From Diadophis punctatus similis (lineage: Eukaryota; Chordata; Lepidosauria; Squamata; Dipsadidae), in contig JALIGW010000005.1 in NCBI GenBank assembly GCA_023053685.1, positions 52,514,742 to 52,578,741 on the forward strand: 64,000 nucleotides of DNA, given 5' to 3'. The position numbers and the translations under genes were made by a program. Within the stretch, counting starts at the first letter, position 1, and every line of letters starts with the position of its first letter. Shown one piece after another: positions 33,151-47,655 of this stretch. The notes under the pieces were generated by a model, which had not been told where the DNA came from, made no database searches, and saw nothing but the letters and a program-made list of their open reading frames with translations.

Positions 33151-33359
33151 TGTGTTGACACCGCATTTCCAATGGATATTTTATTTTTGATCACTTTTAT
33201 TATAAGAATCTCACCTTTCCTTGGGAAATAAGAGATATAGACCTACAGGTTTGATCTCAGATGTTTCTTACCCCAAAAGGTTTCTAAACTGGAATGTCTC
33301 TCTACTCCCCATATCAGGCCTCCCTCTCCTTTGGTCAGTTGTCTGACCACAATAGTTGG

Positions 33360-33497
33360 ATGGGGTGTCAAATTGGCAGCCTGCAGGGCGGATATGTCAC
33401 GCGCTGGTCATGCCCACCCCCGGTTTAGCGAAGGGGGGGGAAGTTGAGATACGTCATGTGACGGCCACATGATGCTGTGAGTTTCACACCCCTGATC
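33360..33497. mobile_element. hAT-type MITE (GGTGTCAAA...TTTCACACCCCTG ends)
   Basis: The left ggtgtcaaattgg and right gagtttcacacccctg are degenerate inverted ends of the same family as 35813-35946. The central part is GC-rich. No clean 8-bp duplication was seen, so this is an older copy. Confidence 0.6.
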
Positions 33498-33782
33498 TAT
33501 ATCTTTGAAGTAAGCATATTTAGATAAATTAACACAATAAACAACTGGCATGTCCTCTCAGAAAGGCTTTTTATCTTTTAGATAACACCACAAGCAGGCC
33601 ACACGAAGCGTGTTTTAGACCATCTTATGGTAATTATCCTTCATTTTTAGTCCATTTTTACTTTCTAATTCTTTAAAAATAAGAGGAAAAAAAAGGAAGA
33701 ATAGATGCCTCATATCTGTGCTTTAGGAACACAAACATGTTATAAATAATAAACAAAACATAAGAGTTAGATACAGATTTGG

Positions 33783-33900
33783 AAGCCAGTTTGGTGTAAT
33801 GCTGGCTGAGAAACCAGGAGCTGTGAGTTGTAATCCTGCCTGAGGCATGAAAGGTGACTTTGAGCTACTCACTCTCTCTCAGTTAAACCCTGAGTTGTGG
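33783..33900 (+). mobile_element. tRNA-derived SINE (second family), partial
   Basis: The segment agccagtttggtgtaatg, ctgtgagttgtaatcctgcc (box B-like) and ctcactctctctcag resembles a squamate tRNA-derived SINE distinct from the Sauria copies. It runs straight into a (CT)n array. Confidence 0.6.
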
Positions 33901-33912
33901 GGAAAATAAAAA

Positions 33913-35184
<1,272 letters not shown>

Positions 35185-35186
35185 TA

Positions 35187-35289
35187 CCATGTTTCCGGCG
35201 CATAAGATGACTTTTTAACCCAGGAAAATCTTCTCAAAAGTCAGGGGTCGTCTTATATACGCAGTCGTCTTATACGCCGGAAAATACGA
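35187..35289. mobile_element. 103-bp TA-flanked MITE (CCATGTTTCCGG...ATAAGA ends)
   Basis: Left CCATGTTTCCGGCGCATAAG and right complement TCGTATTTTCCGGCGTATAA are inverted repeats, with TA at 35185-35186 and 35290-35291. A second internal copy of cgtcttatatacgc lies inside the right end. It is too small to encode anything and is moved in trans by an unknown transposase. Confidence 0.78.
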
Positions 35290-35673
35290 TAAGTTTAGAT
35301 TGTACAGCTGCTGAATCTGTAATTGACCTGGTTAAGTATGTTATGTAACACAGCTAATGATTCTGCAAAGGAACCTCAAGCCCTGATGTCTTCTCTTAAC
35401 ATGTGATTAGACTATGGAAGTCAATAATGGTGTTTGGTAGATATGACAGTGTGATAAAAGATGGGACCCTCACACGCATAGTACTTCCATAGACTTGCAG
35501 TAAAATTTCTAATAATTAAAAAATGAGGCAAGTATGTAAGTTTAGAGTTTGTGTCATGATTCTTCAACCACATTTCATCATGTGTCTCCTTTGTCCCCTC
35601 TCCATATGCATCAATTACCTTATGGCTAAGACAGAGGCTTTGCTTTACCCACAATTGTTTCACTTTTTCATTA
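35290..35673. other. No recognisable feature
   Basis: AT-rich spacer. Confidence 0.5.
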
Positions 35674-35674
35674 T

Positions 35675-35751
<77 letters not shown>
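35674..35751. repeat. (CT)n microsatellite
   Basis: CT dinucleotides with one interruption near 35685. Confidence 0.95.
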
Positions 35752-35752
<1 letters not shown>

Positions 35753-35812
35753 AAAATAAAAATCTTAATTGCTTGTATAGCAAACGAAATGGGAGTGACA
35801 AATAATGTAGAT

Positions 35813-35946
35813 CATGGGTGTCAAACTTGTGGCATCATGTTGCCATCACATGACATTTTGTGATGTTTTTCCCATTCCTGGAGCTGGGGTGGGCGTGGCC
35901 TGCGCATGACGTATCTGGCTTGCGGGCCGCCAGTTTGACACTCTTG
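35813..35946. mobile_element. 134-bp hAT-type MITE with perfect 8-bp target duplication
   Basis: Ends catgggtgtcaaactt and gccagtttgacactcttg are inverted repeats. The exact 8-bp duplication ATGTAGAT lies at 35805-35812 and 35947-35954. The centre is GC-rich. Non-autonomous. Confidence 0.85.
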
Positions 35947-35954
35947 ATGTAGAT

Positions 35955-37172
35955 TAAATGTTTGGCGCAATAAACTGTATGCTCCTCACAAGTTCAGTTG
36001 CACACAGCCCTTCCTGGGCAATCATTAAAAAAGGGTTCCTGGGTATAAAATAGAGTAAGCCAGCATGATCAGGAAACTTTAAGGAAAGAATAAAAACAAT
36101 CACAACAGCTCCTATTGACAGTCATTTTTGTTTTGGACAATTCTATGGAAAATGAGTAAGTTTCTGGGATTAATTTATGAATGCAATTTCATTTCTTTGA
36201 GTTGAACTCAACTGGTGATGTCAAAGACATATCCATTAGTTTTCTTTCCATATCTGTATCCATGTGGAAGTGATTTGCCATTGTCTTCTTCTGAGATACT
36301 TTTTTTTGCTTCCCAGATTATTCTTGGTAACCTACAACTACTACTTAGATTGAACTTTTTCAAGTCAGAAAATCGGCTAAATGCTGCCACATAACTCATT
36401 TTTTCAAGCCTAAATCTAATCCTATTTGAAAAAAAGATTGAAGAAATACAAAAGTGACCTAAAATGGAAAACAAGTTATTAATCATAATAATACTTCTAT
36501 ACTGCTCTTACCATCAAAATTAATATGCTATTCAAAACCAAATATTGGGGGTAATGAGAAAGGCAATATTATCGTTATCTCTTACTTATAGGCTCTGGTC
36601 AGGGGCTGGGTGAACAGCTCCTTGCTCCAGAGGTAGTGATCACAATGGGCAGAGGTTCATACTGGCAAGATTTTGCTCACTGTTGTTCAATAAAGAAATA
36701 GAGAATAATGGAGGTGGGACATGCAGCTGAAGAAGGCAACTTTCCCAATTCCTCTTCAGATCTGAAGACAGCACTAATCCTCCCTGCCTCCTGTATATAT
36801 TTTATCCTTACCATGTAAGGAATTGATGCTCCAAAGACAATAAATTCTGGCTAAGTACTGATTCTTAATCATAACTTGGTTCCATCTGCATCCCAGGCAA
36901 GATTGCAGTTTCCAGAAACAGTCTACTTCTTTTTAGTTTTCCGAGTGTTTCTTCATATCTAGCTTGTATAAATACAACAGTGAATGTTGACAAACGTTTA
37001 CAACCATAGAGTCTTACTAAGTGTTTTGAACATGAAGTAATCATGTTTTAATTTGTTGAGCAGTTTTACTTTTGTTTTCACTGATGGCTTGTTGTATTGT
37101 TTGAATTGTTGTTACATGAATAAGAATATAATTCTCTTGAAATTATATGTCCCTGTTGTATAAATGAGACCC
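35955..37172. other. No recognisable feature
   Basis: AT-rich. The short open frame at 36208-36486 (minus) has no family signature. Confidence 0.5.
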
Positions 37173-37960
37173 AGTTTGGTGCAGTGGTGAAGGCATCAGA
37201 CTACAAAATGGGAGACTATGAATTCCAGCAATGCTTTAAACACAAAGCTGGTTGGGTGACTGCAACAGCATCTCCAAAAAGGCTTCAAGAGTTGTTAACC
37301 TAATCTTACGTAGTTTCTTCTCCAGTAATATCACACTACTAACCAGAGCATACAAAACATTCGCCAGACCAATCCTCGAATACAGCTCATCTGTCTGGAA
37401 CCCACACCGCATATCGGACATAAATACATTAGAAAGTGTCCAGAGATACTTTACGAGAAGAGTCCTCCACTCATCTACTCGCAACAGAATACCTTACGAA
37501 ACCAGACTCAAAATCCTGGGCTTAGAAAGCTTAGAACTACATCGCCTTCGGCACGACCTAAGCATAGCTCATAAAATTATCCGCTACAACGTCCTTCCTG
37601 TCAATGACTACTTCAGCTTCAACCACAACAATACACGAGCACATAACATATACAAACTCAAAGTGAACCGCTCCAAACTTGACTGTAGAAAATATGACTT
37701 TAGCAACAGAGTGGTAAATGCCTGGAACTCACTACCTGACTCTGTGGTTTCGTCACAAAACCCCCAAAACTTTACCCTAAGACTGTCCATTGTTGACCTC
37801 ACCCGATTCCTAAGAGGTCAGTAAGGGGTGCATAAGTGCACCAACGTGCCTACCGTCCCTGTCCTAATGTTCCCTCTTATTTTCTCTCAGCCCTAGGAAG
37901 CAGGCAATGGCAAAGCACTTCTCAAAAATCTTGCCAAGAAAACTTCAGGAACTTTTCCAG
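37173..37960 (+). mobile_element. tRNA-derived SINE (second family) split by a LINE fragment
   Basis: The 5' part, agtttggtgcagtggtgaagg through gctggttgggtgac (37173-37258), and the 3' part, ctctcagccctaggaagcagg onward (about 37883-37960), are the two halves of one SINE. The intervening 37259-37860 is a LINE C-terminal fragment, so the LINE inserted into the SINE. Confidence 0.6.
37259..37824 (+). pseudogene. LINE RT C-terminal fragment (about 188 codons, open)
   Basis: Frame contains SSNITLLTRAYKTFARPILE, SSVWNPHRISDINTLESVQR, YFTRRVLHSS, PYETRLKILGLESLELHR, LRHDLSIAHKII and NAWNSLPDSVV. This is the region after the RT thumb of CR1/L2/Rex-group LINEs. It is open to its natural stop (37822-37824) and so is one of the better kept LINE pieces here. 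The catalytic palm and endonuclease are absent. The same family as 14712-15370. Confidence 0.78.
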
Positions 37961-39500
37961 ACAGTCTCTTAGAATTGGACGCTATTGAACACAAGAAAAA
38001 AATATGTACAAATATATAACTAATATTCTGGAAAGAGCACATTGCATTTCATTTTAGTGACTTTTTATCATTGCAAAGTAGGAGCTGGGATCTTGATTCA
38101 GTTTTACAGATAACTTTTCTGTTTGTAATGCAGTTGTTAAAGTGGTCCAAGTGGACACAGTAATTGAATCTGGAAAGAAAATCCCAAAGAATATGGAAAG
38201 AAAGAGCCAAAAAAGTAAGGAAACGCATTTGAAGACTCACTGTTGCCAACCTCAACAAAAACCTTAAGTACCTGAACTTTCTTTAGCTATTTTAGCTCAT
38301 CTCTTTGACTGTAAAAATATCCAAGATTAAATGCTGATGCTCAGCATGGGTTGGGATGGTTTGATGAGAAAAATATTTATTTTATACACCATGGTTTTGA
38401 TCTTCTCTTGAGAACAAGAAACTGATCTCGCCCATTTACCAGAATAGTTCCCAACGTTTCTTTACTGCCATTTCTGTATTTGCAAAAGCCATACAGTTAT
38501 ATTAACAGCTTGCTGGACTGTTTTATTAGCTGTTATGCAAATTAATGCATTAAAATCCTAAAATGATTTCAAGTATTTAGCTTTAACTTCCTTTTTTATA
38601 AACATGGGAATAAAATCCAGCTGGAAATTAACTCAAAGCATTTATCTCTATTTAGCAATCGTCATTCTTATTTCAAATAAGTTTATCCATTTCAAAGATG
38701 GTAAGGGTAGAGCATGAGTATGCCTTTATATCGAGTAGGAGAGGACATGCCTGGTGAACCAACAGCTTAATCTTTATTTGCCCAGAGCAGTTACAGGAAG
38801 ATGTGAAGCAAACAGCCTCCTGTAACTGATGCCTCCTCATTTAGGGAACTTCATGCTTGAAACAGAGAATACCTGTGCCTTTTCTCTTTTCATGCACTAA
38901 AAGCAAAAAAAATCCTTAACATATTAAGAACAAGCTTGATTGCCTCCAAATTACATATATATGCCCCACTGCCTTTGGGTACTGAATCTCAGTTTGTTGA
39001 AAGCTAGATGTGTAAGTCATTTCTATTTCCAGAAGAAATGATTAAATGTGGCTTGCTTCTCCAATTGTGGAACAGAACACTTAAGACCCCAGAGAGGAAG
39101 GGGAAAAAGAAGGAGAGGTGAAAGAGGTCCTTTTATGAAATTTTAAATAAATGTTATAAAGAGTCCCTATCATACTGTAGCAGCAGTGTGATTGATTATA
39201 TGCTTTTAATTCAATATCTAAAATATATAAAATGTACACACATACAAATGTACGTTTGTGCATTTTGATAACAAAAGAATATTCAGATTGTAGAGTTGTT
39301 TCTATATACATGTGATTGTATAACCTCATGTGTGACCTTAAAACGGGGATAGACTTAATCCTGGTATGGAGAAGCTGTCTTTTTTCAGTAATAAATACTA
39401 AGTTTGATTGATTACTATATGTCCAAAAAAGTAAAGATTCTCTTGTAGCAACTATATAGCTAGATCTTATCATGAATGATCTTCTTTTGAGCAGTCCAGC
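37961..39500. other. No recognisable feature
   Basis: AT-rich. A short stem (ttacaggaag ... ctcctgtaac) lies near 38790-38825. No gene recognised. Confidence 0.5.
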
Positions 39501-41345
39501 CATTGCTGCTATAATCGAATCTATCCACCTTGATGTTCGGTGTTATTTTCCCCTTAGTTCCACCTTTCTTAGGACTATGGATTTCTCCAGATTAAAAACC
39601 ACACCAATCTTCTCCAATCTGATCTCCCTCAATAAATAATATGCTTACAGTTTGAATAAATAAGAAGAAAGTGTACAGCTTGTTCTACTCCTTTGCCAAC
39701 CTAGAACAAATCTGTTTCACTATGTTCTGCCTGGACTGCAGATTCTTGTTCTGTGCGTAGGTTTTTCATGAGGACAAACAGATGTTCTTCAAGCTGTGAA
39801 ATGTCCTTTAGAAAATGGGAATCCCCATTTTCCCAAGGACATTCCACAGCTTGACAGGGTTGATAAACTAAAAGCCTTTCTATCAACAATGAAGGACATA
39901 TTAACTTCTTTTTTTTACATTATTTGTCTTTCTTAATTATATATATGCATCTGCAGGAATGTCTCTTTGTTCCTCTATTCACATTCCTTCTTAAGAACTT
40001 CTTTGATTTTCATTCCTCTGGTTCTCTATCAGTGAGGTTCAGAACTTCAAAGCAATTCCTGATTTCTTTTTGAAAATAGTGGGTCTATGCCCAAGATGGT
40101 AGAAAATGATGGTCTTTGTTCTTCCACTTTAAATTGACTTAGAATTTGATTATAAACAGTTCATGATATGTTCCGTAGTCAGACTCTGGCCATATCTTTG
40201 CCATTATAACTGAACTCTTTTATTCCACACCGATAATATAATAAAATTTACTTCTGTGTACTCTACCTTTTGGTGTCTGTGTACATAGATGTTACTTTGG
40301 TTGATGGAAGATTATATTAGCAATGAAAAATATCACTGGATTGGCAGGAAATGGTTAGTCATTATATTGCTTCATATTGACTTTTTAGACAATATAGTAC
40401 AACTACATTTTTCTGCTTAATATTTCTAACTTTGGCATTTTAGTCTCCAATCACAAGTAGCACATGCTGCTTGCGTGTTCTGTTGATTTCATATTGGACT
40501 TAACTCTTCTTCTATGTCAGTGATTGGAGTATAATTTTGGATAATCATAATACTAAAGGGTAGTTCATTATTTGGTTATTGACTGCCTTGTATCTAATTA
40601 TTGCCCTTGCTATATCTTTCCTGCTTATGAAAGGAATGCTGTTTCTTCTTTGTTTTTCATGTCCGGAACTGTCAACAGTATTATTTTCTCACTGAAATTG
40701 TCCAAATCCTATCTATTTCAATTCACAGATGCCTAAGATGTCACTTGTCACTGTGTTGAGTTTTTCTGTGTTTATTGCTCTTACATTTCATGTTTCCACT
40801 GCATCTCTGTCTTTACAGATTCACATTTTCTTTTCCTGTATGGCAAAGTTAGCAACTGTATCTCCCAAATGCTTTAATCTAGCAGTGTCATAACAGTGTC
40901 ATTAGTACTTAAAAGGATATTGAGGAAGAGCTAAAGATCTTTTAGAGTGCTATCTGACAAAAGGAACCCATCATGTAGCTCTGTTGTCAATTACATCATC
41001 TTTCCATCCATATGGTTCTTTTGGTAAAATAGAAGAGTGGTTCACCATTGCTTTTTCCTATGCAGTGTGAAGTAATGACTTTGATACTGCTACAAAAGCA
41101 ATCATCCACCTCTCCTTATAATACTGCTGCCTGGTATAGATACGTTCTTTCTTTTAATGGGCAGCTGGATGATCTTGATGTCTTTAGTGACTTGGATGGG
41201 AATACATACTCTTCATGTACACTACTGGTATTCTTCACTCACCTTTCCCATCTACGGGAAAGGTGAGTGAGGAACTCATCCCATCTACGCACCTACCATG
41301 ATGAAGCAGCGTAGCAGGACTTGAAGAATATGCTAATAAAGAGTA
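39500..41345 (-). mobile_element. Degenerate RTE/BovB-like LINE, antisense
   Basis: No frame survives, but the order of phrases fits an antisense RTE-type LINE. From left: the post-RT segment (aatctatccaccttgatg), the RT segment (acaaatctgtttcactatg, ttttcatgaggacaaacag, acattccacagcttgacagg), the endonuclease segment (tctccaatcacaagtagcac) and a 5' part to about 41340. The 54.4-55.6 kb copy shares the first two blocks. Assignment rests on recalled similarity to vertebrate BovB sequence and is provisional. A 14-bp-arm hairpin lies at 41236-41269. Confidence 0.55.
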
Positions 41346-44300
41346 TTTACTTTGAATAGTTTCAAATACCTTTTAATGCATGTTTATAAAGTGAATATAG
41401 CAGAGAATTTTTTTTCTTTTAATGGGAAAAGAGAACAGTAAAACTTTAACAAAATTTTAACATTTGGCATAACATTCCAAGATGGTGCTAACAATCAGCT
41501 AACAAATTTTAAACTTCCAACAATATTTTTATTTTTGGTTAAGAATCAAATGAAAAACAAATAACTTCCATATTCCTCAGCAATCTTATCAAAGCTTCTT
41601 TATAAATTTTCCATATTGATTTTAACCCATGACCTTACCAAATGTTTGACACAGGGAGCCATTTTTAGTTAACAAAACTGGTAGCAAACACAGGAAATTT
41701 ATTGAACCCCTAGTGTACAATACTACTTGCCTGGTGTTTTGTGTTTATCACCTTGATGGATTATATATTTTACAGGCCTAATTATAAGGTCTGCTTTTGT
41801 TTTCTTAAAATAAAACAACAACATTGGTATGTCCTACTCAAAAATGAATGAAGTAACATGGAATGGATGAAACATGTTGCATAAGGACTGATGAAACTAG
41901 ATCTATTTAATCTAATAACCTGTTTTATGTTTGGAATGAAAAATAAAAATTGAATAGTCTCCAAGTAGATTTATTTCTCTTACAGATTTTGCTGTTGTGA
42001 ATGCATTTCCAACCCAGACAAGATAAAATTCTGTTGCTCAATGAAAAGACCAATCTAGGGGTCAGAAAAATAACCTGTTTTAGTTGGAGGTACACTTTGA
42101 AGAATTAAGTCAGCTGCATGGAGATATTCCTGGGTCTAACACTGTCTGTAATAGGCAAGTAGGGAAAATAGGTAAATATGACTTTTATTTCAAGTTTTAA
42201 GAAGAATAAGGACTACAATAAACAAAATCAGAATAGAAAAAAATGAAAAAGAAGGAAAAAGGAAAGAACAGAAAAGCTAAAAGACAAGTGGGGAAATTTG
42301 AGAGAAAAGATGAAACTCAATCTCTAATATTTAAGGGCTGATGATAATGCCAACATTTTTAGTCTGGTTTTGGATTTAAGTGGAGATTATCAAGCAATTT
42401 TTATTTCCCTAGGCAAGTAATATTGCCAAGAATGGGTTTGAATCCAAGTCAACCTGATATCTTAACTAAGATTTACAATGAATATAGAATCATCATAGAC
42501 TCATAAACTGGAAGGGCTACTTAAACTGTTGAGTTCAATTTCCTGTTCAGTGCAGGAAGTCAAAATTAAATCATCCTAGCCAGATAGATATCTAGCTTTT
42601 CCCTGAATACACCTAAAGAGGTTAAGCAATCCTCTTTCTGGATAACTGGTTCCATAATCAAACTGTTTTTACTGATAGGATGTTTTTCTACCATTCAAGA
42701 AGTGTTGTCCTTCTTTTAATAGAGTATCTTTATATTTGAAAGATTATATTATCTTCTTTTTCCCTCAGTTCCTTCTATCTCTCTAGAATCATTGCAACTA
42801 TTGAAGTTAGGCTAAAGTTAGTATAGCCATAGTTTGCTAGATCTTCATTTTCCCCCTTTTAAAATTAAGCACAGCATTTATTCTCTTCCCATTTTATACT
42901 TCACTATTAACTATTTCTCTAGGATTCTCCATAAGGATTGTGATGATCAACTAGATCCTTCACTACCTCAGTTTACCACAGAGCCTTAAACATATTCAAA
43001 TAAAGATCCATTCCTTGACCATATTGCTATTTATCTCAAGTGTGACGTCCAGTCTTTCATAACTATGATGGAACACATAGGTGTTTTTTTAATCCACTCA
43101 TTATAATTAAAAACAATTTTTTGAGGTCCAGGATAAATATTTGACTACACTTAGTTCCCCTTAAAATAAAACAAACACTAGAATTAAGTAGTCACCCTCT
43201 TCCAATGTCCCTGTTAATTCCATTTATTTCTTCAAAGATACTTTCTCTTTGATTAGTATCAATATGTAATAGCAAGTAACATAGGTAGGATTCTATCTCA
43301 GCAATATGAAAGACAGCAACATTAAAATATTCTAAGGAAGAAATATCCCAAATCTTCCTTGAGCCTATGCCATTTGTCTCTTGTAAACTTGCATAGTTTG
43401 TGGAATATATCTCACGTATACTTTTGTTTCATATTCACTATTTCCATGTATTTAGCATTCTTTCTTTTGGTTAGCTATTCATTCATAAAATTATTTTGTA
43501 TGCAAATCAAAGAAATATTTAGGTAAATTTATCCCTGTTTGATATTTTAATTAATACTGTGCATCCTTGAATATATGCTGAATAAATAGTTGATCTTTTA
43601 AAATTATGCTATTAATATTAATATTGTACTTGTAATTTTCTCAAGTAATTTTCAACTAACTTTCTAAAGGACAAAATGGGATCGCCATTTGAATATATCT
43701 ATTTAGCATTGAGAAGCATAAAAAATATGAAAAGGTATCATTTTTAAATACTCAAGAGTAGAGAAGAAAGGGAAGAGACAAGGTGCAGACAGCTCTATTA
43801 TTCTAGTAATAGAAATTTGAAAATTAAAATGCTCAACCACAGTATGGAAAGAAATGGAAAATCAGTTAAGTTACATATAAGATTAAGAGATGACATGTCA
43901 GTATATAGTTTTATGATAGAAATTTAATAAAGAAGTATATGATAATTGAGTATTTAGGAAAATGTGTGCCTAACTAAATTTGGACAATAAATGTGCAAAT
44001 AAAATCTAGTTTGAGACTTTGGGATGATGGTTATTTAGAAAGTCTGAATATGTGAGGGAGGAATTCATGAATAAATTAGTAAAAGAGAACATATGTGCAA
44101 AGAGATATATAAAATGGACATTTTCAACCAAAGTTTTCATGTTATTAGAATTTGTTCTATTTCCCCAGAAGGCAATATCAACTTTTTCTCTTTGCTGGCT
44201 TAATATGCCTCTGTATACTTTGCTTTTTAAATGATAACAGCAGCAGAACACAATTGTTTAAACTAGCACAGGATTATTGTCCATAAGAGCATTTGTATTT

Positions 44301-46100
44301 TGGGTAAGGATGCTAAGAAATGCAGAATTAAAAGAAGTTAAAAATTAAAACACATCCCAAAGTCAGACCCAGTTCATTAAAATAGTACTAAAATAGGGTA
44401 CAATAATACAGATCAATAAAACCCTACAAAGCTACAAAATTAAAAATTGAAAATTGCAGAGTTAAAAAATAATAATAAAGAATTTAAACATCATAGAATT
44501 ATACATTCAACCAAACTAAATGAATAGTCTCCAATTGGTGCTATAAGCTGATATAACTTGATGACATTTGTACATAAACAGAAGTGAATTCCATAATCAG
44601 GACAATTGAGACTGTTGTCTCTCATGATACTACGCAGCAAATTGCTGTGCAAAGAGGCATGACTTAAAGTGTATTTATCAGTCTTCTAGAGGCAACACTA
44701 AAGATTCCAAAATCTCTGATTCGGAAATATGACAATAAGAAACTCATTCATAAAATTAAAAGGGTCTCATTTGTGCCTAACCAAATGTTGGGGAAACACA
44801 TCTCTACTGATGATGAAGGACAACGTATGCCTAACTTACTTTAATAATCAAGTTATGTAAGTCAGTAGTTATCTGCTATATATAAAACAATTGTCCCTTT
44901 CATTGGACAAGAAAAATATTGGACTAATATTATTTTTATTTCTACATAGCAGAGCTGAGTACGGTAACTATATATCACAGTTCTCAATTTACAAGAACCT
45001 TCAAAATTTGACCTTAGAATCAGTTTTAAAATGAAAAATTATATTTTGTCTATTTATATACATTCCATAACAAGTAAAGCTAAGATATCTAAAACTTAAA
45101 TTGTGAATTGTGAATCTTGTGCATGATACACTCCAAGTAATGTTAAAATACTTTTAGTTTTTAAATATTCTTAATTGTGAGATAAAGACTAATTACTACA
45201 TGTACAGCAGTATCAAACAATTATTGTTACTGCCTACCATTGGAGCTATAAATGGCTGCAAAACTGGATGCCACCAAGCATTCAAGTAATATTGGCAGGC
45301 TTAAATAACATTTGCAATCAGAATATAAAAAGAGAAAACAATCTTATTCTACTGTATTGCACATTGGTGAGAAGCGGTTATGCTATAGCATCTGATTGGT
45401 AAATAAGTAGCTCTGTCTTTCTTAGTTTTATAACGGATATTAATCTTCCTTTTATATTTCATAAAGAAGTTACACATGCACACAAATCAGGTTAGCATTT
45501 CTTAATTCCTTATCAGCGTCAAAATCCAATAGACCTCAGATTCCAAATGTTCATTTAACCTTATTACTGAAACATCACTGAAATGGTTGAAACATCACTA
45601 TATTATTCACATATATTGAGAAGTATCAGGCAGAAATCAGTTGTTGCCCTGCTGTTCTTTTAAATCTCAAAATCTTTCTCTGGAATCCAAGGAAGAAGGT
45701 AGCAGTAGCATATAGAACTTTCCAGTGGCATTTATTCAAACTATGTTATTGGTCAATGAAGCTTACACTTTACTTTCATGGTCAGCTCAGTCATGCTTGA
45801 CAAATCATGTCAGCTGCTTGAAAAAGAAAAATGCTATTGATACAGCTGTGATGCAGACTTTCCAGTTTCTAAACAGATACTTAACTACACAGAAACGGCA
45901 CAACTTGAATAAAGTATTGCTTAGCAAACATTGTAAATACAGCAATGTTTTAAGTTTATGACTGCTAAAGGCTCTTTCCTCAAAGCTGTTATTTTTCTGC
46001 CATTTTCTGTTATATAACTTTGGGGGGTTTTTTTCTTGGTCATTTAACCATAAAAGGGCCTGATCCAGGTATCTTTTCAGGAATATATTTACAAGTAGAG
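41346..46100. other. Long AT-rich stretch without recognised content
   Basis: About 4.75 kb with no long open frame, no element ends, no microsatellite above 30 bp and no tRNA-like sequence. It is the largest uninterrupted unexplained stretch in the window. The 44.0-44.25 kb open frames overlap on both strands and look like chance. Confidence 0.5.
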
Positions 46101-46190
46101 CAGTGTTTCCCAACCTTGGCAACTTGAAGATGTCTGGACTTCAACTCCCAGGATTCCCCAGCCAGCTTCCCACAGTTTAGGAAATGCTAC
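46101..46190 (+). mobile_element. Degenerate hAT-like MITE (CAGTGTTTCCCAACC end)
   Basis: The left end cagtgtttcccaaccttggc and body ggacttcaactcccagga match a common vertebrate hAT-type palindromic MITE. The right end (tttaggaaatgctactctg) is a weak inverted match. No target duplication recognised. Confidence 0.6.
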
Positions 46191-47655
46191 TCTGAAAGAA
46201 ATTTTGAGTGAAAACTGGAAAAAGGACTTAATCCTTGCAGAAAATGTAAATTTAATAAAAATAAATAAAAGTGTACTTCTGGCTGGAATTCAAACTGCTG
46301 TTTATGGCATATAAATCCCTTCATGGAAGGGGTCATGTTACTTGCAGTAGAACTAATCCCTCCATAGACCCCACCATCCTGCCATAACCAATGAAACTTC
46401 TTGGATGAGAAGTGAATTGCCTTTTGAAAAAGCACCTTTGAGACTTGCAGGACTGCTGTTCTCCCTGTACCACTAAGTCCAATGGAAGGAATATGCTCTG
46501 GGCTCTATCTATTAGGATATATTATCTGCTAGAACCTAGGAAGTAGTTCTCAAGTTCTACAGTAGTTGACTCTAATGTGGCTTGCATTTTGCAACCCAAA
46601 GCCTCTGCAGCAAGATGGACAGCTACATAAATAACATCACATCAGTTTTCCTTATATGTCTTTTTCATAAATACATTAAACAAGCAACATCACACACCCT
46701 TGATTGAAAATTCTTTTTTCAAATATATTCTTTCTCACAAAACTTCTCTTCATGCTTATCAAATTGACCCTGTTCAAATGTTTATGAATGCAAATGTAGA
46801 ACTTCTGACCAATGCAACCAAATAGGCAAGGATATTTTAGCTCATATAGTTACTTCAATGGAAAAGTCATAGGAGATACTGTAAATAGCTACCACAAATT
46901 GTTCCTTCCCATGGTTCATTCATATATTCAATACTGTGAATATTACCTGTAGATTATGGTGTCAGTGAAAGTCAGTCCAAAACCAAAAGATAAAATAGTG
47001 ACATAAAGAGTGACTTAAAATAGTGACATAAAGAGTGACATAAAGAGTGACTTAACTCTTTAAGAATCAGTTTTCTGTGGGATTTGTGTTTGAAGTTTTA
47101 AATTTTGTATTTTAATCTTGTTTTGAATAAAATAAAAATGTGGATTAAAAAAAGAGAACCAGTTCTACTTGCTCCGTTACTTCAAAGCATATTACATCTG
47201 ATCAGCACAGCAGACAAAGTAGCTAAGCTTTGCTCTCAATGGGCCCCAGCACATTACTGGGCATAATCCAATGTGAACTGAAATACAGCAGTTTTTTAAA
47301 AAGTTAATGAGAATAACTGTTCAGTAAACCACTGCTCAATGTTTTTAATTATGCATTTATTAAACACATTTCTATGCTGCCATGATCAAAATGTCTCTCA
47401 GTGGTTTATATAGGAGAAAATAATGCAATTTAAAACATACCCAGTACAAAAGTTAAAAATATTAAAAAGGCAAGAAGACATTAAAATGTTGAGTGGGTTG
47501 GTCTGGGAAGGGTTCCAGTTAGATCCACTGTCCAATTTAGGGGTTCTGTTGACTCCTAACTTCTTCTGAAGAGCAGTAGTAGAAGCTATGTGGAAAGGGC
47601 CTTTGTACAAATTTATGTTGTGTACCAATTGTACTTGTTGCTAAATTGGGAGACT
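46191..47655. other. Mostly featureless, with a CR1-like shred and a small minisatellite
   Basis: Around 46287-46330 the + strand reads EFKLLFMAYKSLHG, a CR1-like RT motif, so an old CR1 fragment is likely. Positions 46992-47054 hold tandem agtgacataa-type units. The 47340-47440 stretch resembles an old antisense CR1 3' end. Nothing coding is intact. Confidence 0.5.
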
